DNA from: Holosporaceae bacterium
Lineage (GTDB): Bacteria; Pseudomonadota; Alphaproteobacteria; UBA7879; UBA5542
DNA: 64,000 nt
Direction of reading: 5' to 3'
NCBI GenBank assembly: GCA_022646525.1
Contig: CP060261.1
Coordinates: forward strand, 806,001 to 870,000
A program made the translations under genes and the position numbers. Position 1 is the stretch's first letter; every line of letters starts with the position of its first letter. Below the pieces are notes generated by a model. That model ran no database searches, was not told the DNA's origin, and saw only the letters and a list, made by a program, of their open reading frames with translations. Shown here in pieces: positions 52,620 through 63,449 of the stretch.

Positions 52620-54081
52620 ATGGTTAAATCTGTTCTTGATATTGTTACTAATCATGGAGGGGTTAGCTTAACGAAGACCCTGCCAACAAATCACGAAGCA
52701 GAGCAGGCCCCTCATTGGAAGCATTCTTCATAACAACCTTGCCCTTGAGAAGGTTTCCAGCTTTTTGCGTGCTGAACATTTTTCCGATCAAAATAACGGA
52801 AAAGTATACGGCGCTATTGTGCGCTTGATCGAACGGGGAAAAGTTGCCGACCCCATCACATTAAAAGATTTTTTTGAAAAAGATGAGACACTTAATCAAA
52901 TTGGGGGCGTTGAGTATCTTTTGCAATTGGCAGATGCTGTTGTTTCTATTGGTAATGCAGAGCACTATGGACACATTATTCATGACCTGTATCTAAGGCG
53001 TGAATTAATTAATTTGGGTGAAAACGTTGTTGAAAGTGCCCAAGCATGCATGGGCTTGATCAGTCAGCGATTCAACAAATTGAAGAGGCAGAGCAAAAAA
53101 CTATTCAATCTTGCTATGACAGATTCTGGCAATGATTCAAAGGCAGTGTCTTTACACGACTCATTGGTTGAGGCACTGAAAATTGCAGAAAAAGCATATA
53201 AGCGCGACAGTAAGGTTGTGGGTGTTACAACGGGCCTGCGTGACCTGGATAAGTGGTTGGGTGGTCTTCACAACTCAGACCTTATTATTGCAGCTGGGCG
53301 GCCTTCTATGGGTAAAACAGGTCTTGGTGCAACGATTGCCTTTAATGCAGCCCTTGCGAAACACCAAAAAAGAACGAGGAGAGGGGTGGTTGCTTTCTTT
53401 TCCTTGGAAATGTCATCAGATCAAATCGCCACACGTCTTTTGTCTGGAGAAGCTAAAATTACCTCTGACAAAATTCGAAGAGGTGAACTGTCTTCCACAG
53501 ATTTTCCTAAATTGATCGAGGCCAATCGTCGTATTAGCGAGATTCCGTTGTTTATTGACGATACACCCGCACTTACCATTTCAGCCCTAAGAACCAAAGC
53601 ACGCCGACTGAAAAGGCAAAAAGGCCTTGATATGATTGTGCTTGACTACTTGCAACTGATGCGTGGTAATCAGTCTGGCCCAGAGAATCGTGTGCAAGAA
53701 ATTTCTGAAATTACTCGTGGGTTAAAGGCGCTTGCGAAAGAGCTTAGTGTGCCTATCTTAGCCCTATCACAACTTTCTCGTGCTGTAGAGCAGCGTGACG
53801 ATAAGCGGCCTCAGCTTTCTGACTTAAGAGAGTCAGGGTCAATTGAGCAAGATGCCGATGTTGTGATGTTTATTTATCGTGATGAGTATTATGAAGCCAG
53901 AAAAGAACCTGAGGCAGGGACAGAAAAATACGCCGTATGGCAAGAGCGCATGGAAGCTATTCAGAATCAAGCAGATATCATTATTGCAAAGCAAAGGCAC
54001 GGGCCAATCGGAACAGTGAAGCTGTTTTTTGATGCACGCTTTACACATTTCGGTGACCTTGATAAAAGAAAGACATTTTAA
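52620..54081 (+). CDS. dnaB: Replicative DNA helicase DnaB, frameshifted
   Basis: DnaB unwinds DNA at the replication fork. ATG 52620 gives a short N-terminus with TLPTNHEAEQA; an extra C near 52709 breaks it, and ALIGSILHNNLALEKVSSFL is restored with one base less. From 52765 the frame is open to the end, but the linker helix (53045-53100) is in a different phase: GLDQSAIQQIEEAEQKLFNLA fits there, so two compensating indels are present. Walker A is AAGRPSMGKT, then VAFFSLEMSSDQIATRLL, DMIVLDYLQLMRG and LSQLSRAVEQRDDKRPQLSDL. It ends DARFTHFGDLDKRKTF. Confidence 0.95.
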
Positions 54082-54095
54082 CTGGGACTAAGACA

Positions 54096-54789
54096 ATGCT
54101 CACAAAACAACAAAAAAGACTTTTGTCATTCATTCAAAGTTTTCAACAGGAAAATGGCATTTCACCTTCTTTTGAAGAAATGCGGCACGCAATGAATCAA
54201 AAGTCTAAATCAAGCGTACACACGCTTTTGAATGGGCTTATTGAGCGTGGTTTTGTTAAGAAACTTACAAACCGTGCCCGTGCCCTGGAAATTATTAAAG
54301 ATCCTAATTTCACTTCACTTGCGTTTTCTGCGCGAGAAACGGCCCCCTTAATCCCAAAACCAATGCCTTCTAGCAATGAATCAATGCCGTCAAATATGGT
54401 CTCTGTTTCTTTTTTAGGAGGACATTCTGCTGTGTTTTCAGCAAAGGTTTTTCTGTCAAATCCTAAGCAAGTTATGCAACTGCCCTGCTCACTTTTAAGC
54501 ACCACAGCTTCGTCCGACCTTTCTGCTATTCAAATTAATGGCGATTCGTTTAAAGAATCTGGAATTTTAGATGGCGATATTCTGTATTTTGAAATGGGTG
54601 CAGCCCCTAAAATGGTGATGTGGTATTGGCGCTTGTGGGAGACGATACAGTGCATCTGAAGAAATGGGAGAGAAAGGGGATAAAGTTATTTTATCCACAA
54701 GCTCAAAATATATGATGCCTCAAGTTTTTAATAAAGATCAAATTCAGATTAAAGGCACAATAGTAGGCCTCACGCGTAAATTTTCATAA
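54096..54789 (+). CDS. lexA: LexA-like SOS repressor, one frameshift
   Basis: This is a winged-helix repressor with an S24 peptidase domain. The DNA-binding part MLTKQQKRLLSFIQSFQQE, PSFEEMRHAMNQKSKSSVHTL, GFVKKLTNRARALEI matches alphaproteobacterial LexA. The catalytic serine is in INGDSFKESGILDGDIL. After AAPK the frame breaks at A4 (54608-54611); one added A gives NGDVVLALVGDDTVHLKKW, with the catalytic lysine. It ends IVGLTRKFS at 54789. Where LexA normally has the self-cleavage Ala-Gly (LxGRxAAG), this protein has FLGGHSAVFSA, so cleavage may not occur at that site. About 231 aa. Confidence 0.88.
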
Positions 54790-55567
54790 TTTTCTTCGAA
54801 ATGCACTGCCATTTCGATATATTGTGCCACTGTTATTTCTTCTGGCCGCATGGTAGGGTCCACACCAATATTGCTTAAGATTTTGCTTTCTGCGTCTATA
54901 CCTAGTTTTTTTTTAATGCATGGCGCACTATTTTTCTGCGCGTTTCAAAAAAACTTTTGTCAGATTAGAAAGTGCAATCAAATTAAATGGTTTATGATGC
55001 TTTGGCGTTATTTGCACAACTGCAGAATCTACCTTTGGTGGCGGAGAAAAGTTGCCAGGAGATACTAGAAACATTTTTTAGCATTACATACACTTTGAAC
55101 AAGGATCGTAAGACGCCCATAATCTTTTGTTCTTGGTATTGCACAAATGCGGTCTACAACCTCTTTTTGAAGCATTAAAACCATATCTGAAACGCTGTCG
55201 ATTTGCTCTATCCACTTAACAATAAGTGCTGTGCCCACATTATAGGGAAGGTTTGCAATAATTTTTAGAGGTGTTTCAAAATTAGAAAGAGGCACCTGTA
55301 AAGCATCTTCTTTAATTAGAGAAAATTTATTACTTTCCATTTTTTCTAAATTCGGCCAAAACTGATAATCAATTTCAACACTAATAAGTTTTTTAATAGG
55401 GGCATTTAAAAGTGCTTCTGTAAGAATACCGGGCCCAGGGCCTATTTCCAAAACCGTATCACTCTCTGTAAGGGAGGCATATGAAAGCATATTTTCTACT
55501 ATTTTTTATTAGTCAGAAAATGCTGTCCAAAGCGCTTTTTGGGGCGATATCTAGATTCTGAGTTCAA
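54744..55567 (-). CDS. rsmA: 16S rRNA dimethyladenosine transferase (KsgA/RsmA), frameshifted
   Basis: KsgA dimethylates two adenosines near the 3' end of 16S rRNA. The N-terminal block PKKRFGQHFLTNKKIVENML (TTG 55567) is diagnostic and overlaps the surA stop by 17 bases; a shift occurs near 55505. Then TVLEIGPGPGILTEALL (SAM motif I), VEIDYQFWPNLE, NLPYNVGTALIVKW (catalytic NLPY). A shift in an A6 run near 55072 leads to LVSPGNFSPPPKVDSAVVQI, a KsgA signature. A last shift near 54930 gives LGIDAESKILSNIGVDPTMR, EITVAQYIEMAV, ending at 54744. About 273 aa. Confidence 0.93.
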
Positions 55568-56917
55568 CAGAGGCCATCCTCTTTGCTTCAAGCAGCTTTT
55601 GCTCGGAAATTGCCATAAATCTTCTGCCAGAAATTTGGTTTGCAATGCCTTCGGAATGCTTGAGTTCTTGAGGACTTTTCTTGCTCCGCTCGCAAATCAA
55701 GAAAAACACAATTGTTGCATTTGCTTTATTGAAGATTGCCTTACTTGGCTTGCCCACATCAAGGGTTGAGAAAACATTTTGTAAATCTGTCGAAAGATCA
55801 GATGGTTGTACTGATTTATAGACATGAATTTGTGCATTTGGAATTTGGTCAGGTAGCTGATCGAATTCTTGGCATTTGCTAACAGTTTCAACAAGGCGAG
55901 AAAGCTTTTCCTCTTCTTTTTTCCTAAGCTCTGCAGATTCCGCTGTTTTCATATCAAGCTTAACCTCAAGCTGTCTTGCTGTAACTGTGTCAACTTTTCC
56001 AACGTTTTTTGTTTTTTTGTCGATAATAAAATATATTTTGTAACCTTCATCAAATTTAATAGGTGCGGTTGCTTGCTCTGCGCTTAGGCCTTTAAGAGCT
56101 TCGCGATCTTCTTGATCAAGCGCTTCTAGATCAACCCAGCCAATTAGGCCCCCACGGGAACCAGAAGGTGCATGAGAGTATTGAAAGGCTGTATCAACGA
56201 ATGTTTTTCCACTATTCATTTCTTCCATTATCTCTAAAAGCTTCTCAAGTGTTTTATCGTAATCATTTTCAAAATGTGATTTATAAAGAACAATTTCTGC
56301 CAGGTTTAAATGAACTTTTCCCGACCTTCGCGCAAACAAGAGCTTGAGATCTTTTTTATCCACATTTAACGCTGTGCCCGCTATGACGCCAATGTAGTTT
56401 CTCCACGCAATATCGGCTTTAATAGAGTTAATAAGTATCTTTAAGGGAATATTTTTTGACGCTAAAAGCTTGGGCAGCCCACCACCTGGAAGCTTGTTTT
56501 GCTTTTCATTTGCTGAATAGCGTCATTAATTTCTTGTTCACTTACTTTCAATCCAACACGTTCTGTCGTTTGTCTTTTAATAGCTTCATTAATCATCAAG
56601 CTTAGAACTTGTTGTCTCATTTGAGTGAATTGTGCATCAGGCAATTGGCTAAGAGGCGCCTTTGCCACCATACGCATCCGATCAATAAGATCTCGCATTG
56701 TGATAGGCTCTCTATTTACAAGCGCCACCACTTTTGCTTGAACACTGGGCGTTTGATCTTTTTTATAGATGATTCCTGGTTCATTTTTCTTTTGACCCTT
56801 GTCTCCAATCTCTAGGCCGAGCTCCTCAAACAGGGGAGGGGGAGATTCAATATCGGAAAAAGAAGAAAGTGTCGCCATCAAACACACGACGATAAAAAAA
56901 TAAAAATTGTATCTCAT
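55551..56917 (-). CDS. surA: Periplasmic chaperone/peptidyl-prolyl isomerase SurA, frameshifted
   Basis: SurA escorts outer-membrane proteins to BamA. ATG 56917 begins a signal peptide (YNFYFFIVVCLMATLSSF), then a SurA N domain: VVALVNREPITMRDLIDRM, LSLMINEAIKRQTTERVGL, VSEQEINDAIQQM. A shift near 56470 and another near 56370 lead to DKKDLKLLFARRSGKVHLNLAEIVLYK, the parvulin-type PPIase start, with SHAPSGSRGGLIGWVDLEAL the middle of that domain. A second, degenerate PPIase-like region and a C-terminal helix (GRRFMAISEQKLLEAKRMASVEL) end the protein. About 450 aa. It diverges from lptF. Confidence 0.9.
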
Positions 56918-57014
56918 TAATTAATCTTCACTTGGCAAAGTTATACGAAAAGGTTACTAATTGAAATATATATTCACGAATGACAGCCTTAAGTCAAATT
57001 TCTATACCGGGTTC

Positions 57015-58123
57015 ATGAAAAAAATTGAAGGATACATACAAAAAGAATTGGCCGCTTCGTTTGCTTTCATTCTAAGCATCCTTACGATCACACTTTGGAT
57101 TGTGCAGTCTTTCAAATTTATCACCGTTTTTTTAAGGTCAAGCGCAGGAATATTTTCCTTTTTAAAGCTTACGTTTCTTAGTTTGCCTGATTTGTTAACA
57201 ATAATCACGCCAATAAGTGCTTTTATATCCATAATCGTTGTATACAACCGCTTTCAACTTGATCGTGAAATTACTGTTTTATATGCGGCAGGCTATAGTA
57301 GCTGGGATATCCTAAAGCCTGCTGCGCAATTTGCTGCGTATTTAACGGTTGGTATTTATTTGATCAGCTTAACAATTTTGCCAGCTTCATTTCGCCAAAT
57401 GCGCGATATGGAAACCGAACTTAAGACAGCCTTTCCAGCCGTACTGGCACAAGAGGGGGCGTATTTACATCATTTGGGGATGTTACCCTTTACGTGAATA
57501 AAAAGTTTGGCAATCGACTTGAGGGAATTTTGGCCTATATTCATAAAGATGATGAGAATCCTTATAGTATCGCCGCTAAGCAAGGGGAGATGGTTATTCA
57601 AGATGGGATGCCTAAAATTCTGATGGCTGATGGGACACGCCAAGAAAAAGACCTTAAAACCAATGAAATTTCTATGCTGTACTTTGATAAAACAATTATC
57701 TCTCTTGTAGAAGAGGGGCAGAAAGCCAATCAGCGGAGAACAAAGAAAAAGTACGAAAAAGATATTTTGGAACTTCTTTCTTTTAAAAACTTTATGACGT
57801 CTGCCGGTCAGGTACTGATTGCTGAAGGGTTCCAACGGCTTTTAACCCTCTATATTCAATTGCTTTTGCCTGCATCGCCCTTTATTTCATGATTTTATCT
57901 CCTTTTAAGCGGGGTGGAAATTTTTATCCCTATTTCAAAAGCTGTTTTTTTTACAGTCTTATTACAAGGTGTATGCATTTCTTTGATGAACTTAGGATCT
58001 CGTCATGCTCTTGCTGTTCTGGGCGCTTACTTATTGATTGGCGCAACGATATTTGGAATTTTTACCATGCGAAGAGGGCCTAAACCATGTTTGCCCATTT
58101 ACACTTCAACCGCTATATCCTAA
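57015..58123 (+). CDS. lptF: LPS export permease LptF, frameshifted
   Basis: LptF pairs with LptG to extract LPS from the inner membrane. ATG 57015 gives MKKIEGYIQKELAASFAFIL, the typical N-terminal helix; ATG 56961 in frame would add 18 residues. YNRFQLDREITVLYAAGYS is the coupling-helix region contacting LptB. Shifts near 57478, 57870 and 57905 break the jellyroll and last helices; RLEGILAYIHKDDENPYSI and RHALAVLGAYLLIGATIFG are recognisable. The end overlaps lptG. About 365 aa. LptB itself is not in the window. Confidence 0.9.
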
Positions 58124-59202
58124 AAAACTTTTTGAAATGGGCTGGCATTGTAACGGGCATTTTGACGTTTATTATTATGCTTTTTAGCATGGTCGAACTG
58201 ATTCGAAAGTCCCAAGCACATACGCATGTGCATTTTTCTCAAATGATTAAGCTATCTTTACTTCAAGTGCCTCATATCTTGGATCAATTAATGCCCTTAA
58301 TTATTCTTTTTTCTACCTTGCTTTTTTATGGAACCTCCACAAGAAATCTGAAATTATTGTCATGCGATCTTTGGGGTACTCTATTTGGAACATCTTGTCC
58401 CCTTTAACCATTGCCCTTATCGTATACTCAGTGCTTTATCTTGCATTCTTAAACAAAGCAATTTCGCTCACACACCAAGCACACGAACAATATGCTGATA
58501 AGGTCTTTAAGCGCCCTCTAGCGCAGTCACTTTATCTAAAAGTGGGCTTTGGCTTCGACAAGAAATGAATGATAGCACTTATGGTATTATTCATACAAAA
58601 AGCTTGAGTTACGGAAAGAATTTAGGGCCTGTCTACCCTTTTACCAATTCGATGAATCTGGCCATTTGCTTAAAAGATATGATGTTGCATCAATTAACAT
58701 TACAGATGGCTCGTGGCTTTTTAGCAAACCTTTGCTTACGGAATCAAATGATATTCAAACAACAGTGCCGGACTTTTCTATCACAACTAAAATGACGGTT
58801 AAAAAATTAAGCGTACTTTTCAGTCGGCTGGCTCTATTTCATTTTTAGAGCTGCCAAGTTTTATCAAATTGATTGAGAAGTCAGGACTTTCTGGAACCAT
58901 TCACAGAATTCAATTCTTTAAATTGCTTTTAATGCCTTTCTTATTTTTATCTATGGCACTTTTTGGGGGTCTGCGCTTTTTCTTCTATTCGCGGTAATAC
59001 GGGCGCTCTTTTCATTCTTTCGGGCATTGCATCAGGATTTTTTCGCATTTTCTACACCAAATTTTTTATGCCATGGGTGAATCTCAAAACATCCCGAGCT
59101 TTTTTTTCTGCATTTACACCAACCTGCATAAGTGTATTAATTGGCTTGACTTTTGCTTATGCATTTAGAGGAGGGATAACGTTTTGTTTCGCACAATTTT
59201 GA
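58087..59202 (+). CDS. lptG: LPS export permease LptG, frameshifted
   Basis: LptG is the second permease of the LPS extractor. ATG 58087 opens MFAHLHFNRYILKNFLKWAG, the normal start. LLQVPHILDQLMPLIILFSTLLFYG covers TM2-3. A shift near 58350 leads to IIVMRSLGYSIWNILSPLTI, the LptB-contacting coupling helix, then shifts near 58560, 58655, 58830, 58965 and 59000 through the jellyroll and the C-terminal helices (MPFLFLSMALFGG, FILSGIASGFFRIFYTKFF, FSAFTPTCISVLIGLTFAY). The 3' end overlaps lptD by about 19 bases. About 370 aa stitched. Confidence 0.88.
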
Positions 59203-61419
59203 CATTGTTTTTATAGGATGCTTTTTTGCGCTAGGCACATATGGCATGAATGGCCTGGAAAAAAGAAAGTCAAATAAAGACTTTCTTTTGAAAGCAGATC
59301 AGGTCTCGCATGAGCAAGACTTACAAATTATTATTGCCCGTGGCAATGTGCGTATTTCTGATGGCATCGAAATTGTTGAAGCAGATATGGTGAGCTACAA
59401 CCAAAAAACAGAAACGATTTCAGCCTCTGGAAATGTGCTTTTATGGAAAAAGATGGCAGCCTTACGCGAGCAAACTACCTAGAGCTGCAGGAAAGCTTTA
59501 AAAAGGATTTGTTGAAAAAGTTTATTTTCTAACCAAAGATGTGCAAAGAATTACAGCAAAAAGTGGAATGCTGGATGGAGATGTAACAGTTTTTTGAAAA
59601 AAGCGGCATATACACCCTGCCAAATATGTCAGAAAAAATCACCTACTTGGCAAATTCGGTCGTCAAAAGTAAAAAAGATGATCAATCTAAAATGGTGTAC
59701 TATCAAAACTCAGTCCTAGACATCAAGGGCTTCTCTGTATTTTATACACCTTACTTCAGTCATCCTGACCCTAGTGTTGAACGCAAGAATGGTTTCTTGA
59801 TGCCAACTGTCGGCACCAATACATCTTTAGGCGCATTTGTGGGTATTCCTTACTACTACGGAAGAACGCCAAGTGAAGAACTATTGATTAAGCCTTTTTT
59901 TATGACCAAAAAGCACACGCCACTTGTTGCTCTTCAGTTTGGAAAGCAGTTCCAAGATGCGAAATTTGATATATCAACAAGCTTAATCCATACAGACAAT
60001 ATCTCTGGTACAGGGCGTTCGCAAAGACGCAACAAAAAAAAAAATACATGGTCATATATTTAGCAACTTAAAATGGATATTAATGAAAATTGGCGCGCAA
60101 CAGGAAAAATTGAACGTGTATCGTCACCCACATATCTTAAAAAATATCAGTTTTAGAAGGCCCCAATACTACTCTAAAACTATCTAACAAGTGTCGCGGA
60201 AGTAGAGCATTTTGATCGTGCAAACTATTTCGTAATGCGTGGAATCGACTTTCAAAACTTAAATGCAGCTCAACGTAATGATACAGCACCTTTTGTCGCA
60301 CCAATGATGGGTGGCTCTTATGTAACGGACGTTGGCTCATACGGTGAGCGATGGAATTTGGATTTTGACCAAATTTATGTTGACCGCGATCGGGGCAATC
60401 GAACAGAGCGTTTTGGTATTAGACCAGGGCTTAAAATATACAAAATCACCAATAAAGGCCTTATACACGAGATCGAGTCATACTTAAGCGCTGATATGTA
60501 TGACATTAAAAAATACGATAATCCCACAACAGGGCGTCAGGTGAGCCAAGGAGTTATGCGCACGTTTCCTGCAGCTTCGTGGATAATGAAGTATCCCCTA
60601 TACAAAAAGTTTAACGACAAGAAGTGGGTATTCACACCGATTGTGGGGCTTGTTGCTCTCCCAAATTCTATTAACAGTAATAAAATCCCTAATAATGATA
60701 GTCAGGATTTTGAATTCGATACATCAAATCTATTTTTAATTAACCGTTTCCCAGGACGTGATCAAATTGATGATGGTCAGCGACTAAACTATGCATTTAC
60801 ATTCGATGTGTTTGAACACGCCGCACAAAAGTTAAAGATAATTTTTGGCCAAAGCTATAGCTTTTCAAAGAAAAGAAATTTTGAAGAGGGAAGCGGTATT
60901 GTAAAGGGGGCTTCCGACTATGTTGGTAAGATGCATTATATTGCAAATGAGTTCTTTTCAACGGCGTGGTCTTTCCGACTGGGTCGGTCTTCTTTTAAAC
61001 CAAAAAGAAATACTGTTAGCTTGACAGCAGGGCCTAAGAAATTCTTGCTTGGTGCAAGTTATACATATCATGAGCGCGTTCTTATCAATAATCAGCTTAG
61101 GAAATCGGAACAGCTTTCCTTGTCTCTAACTTCAAAAATAAACGATAACTGGACAATTTTTGGAAACCAAAAAAGAGAGCTCAACCCAAGAAGTGGTGAA
61201 TTGCAACATGGGATGGGGGTTGTTTTTGAAGATGATTGCTTTAAGGCCCGCTTTGACTTCTTTAGAACATTTTATCAAGACAGAGACTTAGTGCCCTCGA
61301 AAACCTTTATGTTAACACTTGGCTTCAAAAATTTAGGCGAGTATTCAACTGGCGCCCTTTCTCTAAACGATATTTCGAATCCGCAAGATCATAGACGAGA
61401 GCTAGGAAAAAACTTTTAG
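59184..61419 (+). CDS. lptD: LPS-assembly protein LptD, frameshifted
   Basis: LptD is the outer-membrane beta-barrel that inserts LPS with LptE. TTG 59184 follows AGAGGAGG and starts a signal peptide (MFRTILTLF). A shift near 59215 leads to the beta-jellyroll: DFLLKADQVSHEQDLQIIIARGNVRIS and EADMVSYNQKTETISASGNVLL. Shifts near 59460, 59510 and 59595 precede a stretch with FSVFYTPYFSHPDPSVERKNGFLMP, a conserved LptD signature. Shifts near 60045 and 60160 to 60185 precede the open barrel segment 60235-61419 (aromatic-rich repeats). About 740 aa. Ends RRELGKNF. Confidence 0.92.
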
Positions 61420-61441
61420 GCATGGCCATCTTGTTAATTTT

Positions 61442-61470
61442 TTGAACCCATGATATTGATTAACTATCTA
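61442..61470 (+). promoter_or_regulatory. Possible promoter of tlc
   Basis: TTGAAC (61442-61447) and TATCTA (61465-61470) are 17 bases apart, 20 bases before the tlc ATG. Both elements are imperfect, so this is tentative. Confidence 0.35.
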
Positions 61471-61489
61471 GATTAATTAGGACTTTGGT

Positions 61490-63022
61490 ATGGAATCTGA
61501 TAACCCGGGTGAGAGTTTTTCGAAGCTTAGATCTTGGATGTTTCCCATTTATAGAAATGAGCTAAAAAAAGTCATCCCGCTTGGCCTTATGATGATTCTA
61601 ATTAGCTTTAACTTTTGGATTCTTCATATTTCAAAAGATACGCTCGTGATTTCAGCAAAGCACTCTGGCGCTGAAATCATCAACTTTCTTAAACTCCCCA
61701 TTTTTATCTTTTCAATATTCTTTGTTATGTTTTACGCATGGATCTCGAATAGATTAAGACAGAGAACAATTTTCTTTTCTATCGTGGGATTTTTCTTAGT
61801 ATTTTTTCTGCTTTTTAACTTTTTTATATACCCAAACAAAGAATCTCTTAACCTTTTCTCTCCTGATGAGGTGTTAGCACTAAAAATAAAATATCCATGG
61901 TTTAAGTGGATGTTCCCTGTAATAGGATACTGGGGGTATAGCCTTTTCTATATTTTTTCAGAGTTGTGGGGCGCTCTTGTTTTGAGTTTGCTGTTCTGGC
62001 AGTTTGCAAACCACATTACAACAGTAGAGCAATCTCGGCGCTTTTACATGCTTTTAGGTATGTTCAATGGTGTTGGAACCATTCTTTCGGGCTTTTTTGT
62101 GACCTTTTATGAGTCCTCTATCAAAAACACGATTGATGCCTATGGGGCAAAATTAAATGACTTACTCCTTTTATTTTCTCTGTTTTGCGTTTTGATTCTT
62201 GGCATATACTATTGGATCCACAAAAATGTTCGTGTCCCAGTTCAGCTAGCCGTAAATACAAAATCAAAGAAAAATAAAAACAAAATTCGCCTTTCTTTTG
62301 TAGAAAGCTTTAAATATATATTGAAATCTAGATATGTAGGATATATCGCGCTTATTTCAATTTCTTACAATATTTCAATTAACTTTGTAGAAGTGACTTG
62401 GAAAAGTCAGGTGAGGGAGCTTTACCAAGACCCGCTGGCCATTGAGCATTACTTTTCTCAAGTCACGGTCTATATCGGATTCCTTGTTTTCTTTATTGGA
62501 TTTTTTGGAGCAGGTTTTGTAAGAAGGTTCAGCTGGCGATTGAGTGCTTTAATTACGCCTATTGTAATGACAATAAGCGGTATCTTTTTCTTTGCATTTA
62601 CCTTAAGTAAAACACACTTAACGTGGGCTTTTGGATTCCTCCAAATGACACCAATCGCACTGACTGTATGGATTGGTCAAATCCATAACTTGGCAAGCCG
62701 CAGCTGCAAATACAGCTTTTTTGCGGCTACAAAAGAGATGGCCTTTATCCCTCTTGACGCTGAACTTAAAGTTAAAGGAAAGGCTGCTGTCGATATATTG
62801 AGTGGTCGACTTGGTAAATTTGGCGGCTCTTTAGTGCAGTCTCTTCTGCTATCAATCCCTTGCTTTGCAACACAAATTTCAATAGCTCCCTATCTTCTTG
62901 TCTTTCTTTTGATTATTTTTATCGTATGGATTTCCTCCATCAATCTTCTTAATAAAGAGTTCCTACGTGTCGCTTATGGCGGCCCTACCTCTGAAGATGA
63001 GGCACATGAAAAAGAATCATAA
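61490..63022 (+). CDS. tlc: ATP/ADP translocase, Tlc family nucleotide transporter
   Basis: Tlc proteins exchange host ATP for bacterial ADP, or import other nucleotides, and occur almost only in obligate intracellular bacteria and plastids. It is intact at 510 aa with about 12 helices. Family landmarks: MFPIYRNELKKVIPLGLMM, ISKDTLVISAKHSGAEIINFLK, YWGYSLFYIFSELWGALVLSLLFWQFAN, and SFFAATKEMAFIPLDAELKVKGKAAVDI then GRLGKFGGSLVQ. Substrate (ATP/ADP, GTP or NAD) cannot be told from sequence. Rickettsiae carry several paralogues; only one is in this window. It overlaps rpiB by 17 bases. Intact while neighbours are broken, yet it also has few long homopolymers. Confidence 0.96.
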   Translation: MESDNPGESFSKLRSWMFPIYRNELKKVIPLGLMMILISFNFWILHISKDTLVISAKHSGAEIINFLKLPIFIFSIFFVMFYAWISNRLRQRTIFFSIVGFFLVFFLLFNFFIYPNKESLNLFSPDEVLALKIKYPWFKWMFPVIGYWGYSLFYIFSELWGALVLSLLFWQFANHITTVEQSRRFYMLLGMFNGVGTILSGFFVTFYESSIKNTIDAYGAKLNDLLLLFSLFCVLILGIYYWIHKNVRVPVQLAVNTKSKKNKNKIRLSFVESFKYILKSRYVGYIALISISYNISINFVEVTWKSQVRELYQDPLAIEHYFSQVTVYIGFLVFFIGFFGAGFVRRFSWRLSALITPIVMTISGIFFFAFTLSKTHLTWAFGFLQMTPIALTVWIGQIHNLASRSCKYSFFAATKEMAFIPLDAELKVKGKAAVDILSGRLGKFGGSLVQSLLLSIPCFATQISIAPYLLVFLLIIFIVWISSINLLNKEFLRVAYGGPTSEDEAHEKES

Positions 63023-63449
63023 TATCTATATAGCGTCTGATCATCGCGGATTTAAACTAAAACAACACCTTATTAAAGGTATGCAATGGCATTCAAACAT
63101 CATTGATTTAGGCCCCAAAAATCATGACCCAGCTGACTATCCTGACTATGCGCATAAATTATGCAAAAAATAAAAAGAAAACGATCTTGGCATTCTTATT
63201 TGCAGCACAGGAATTGGTATGAGTATTGTGGCAAATAGATATAAGCACATCAGAGCCGCTTTGTGTTGCACGCCCGAAATGGCAGTAAAATCTCGCCAGC
63301 ATAACGATGCAAATATACTGGTTTTAGGCGCAACAATTATAGACTATAATGATGCTAAAGCATGTCTCGATTCCTTTTTAGCACAGACTTCGAAGCGGGC
63401 AGACACACAAACAGGCTTAATAAAATTAATTGCGGAGAGATTTCAATGA
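63006..63449 (+). CDS. rpiB: Ribose-5-phosphate isomerase B, in-frame TAA
   Basis: RpiB interconverts ribulose- and ribose-5-phosphate. ATG 63006 gives [17 protein letters not shown], with the substrate-binding ASDHRG motif. [11 protein letters not shown] is followed by TAA at 63171-63173, and then, with no frame change, [31 protein letters not shown], the catalytic CxTGIGMS motif, and [17 protein letters not shown] residues ([16 protein letters not shown]). So one codon is a stop in an otherwise intact 147-residue protein. It may be a sequence substitution or a real nonsense mutation. Overlaps glyA by four bases, the conserved rpiB-glyA pair. Confidence 0.9.
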
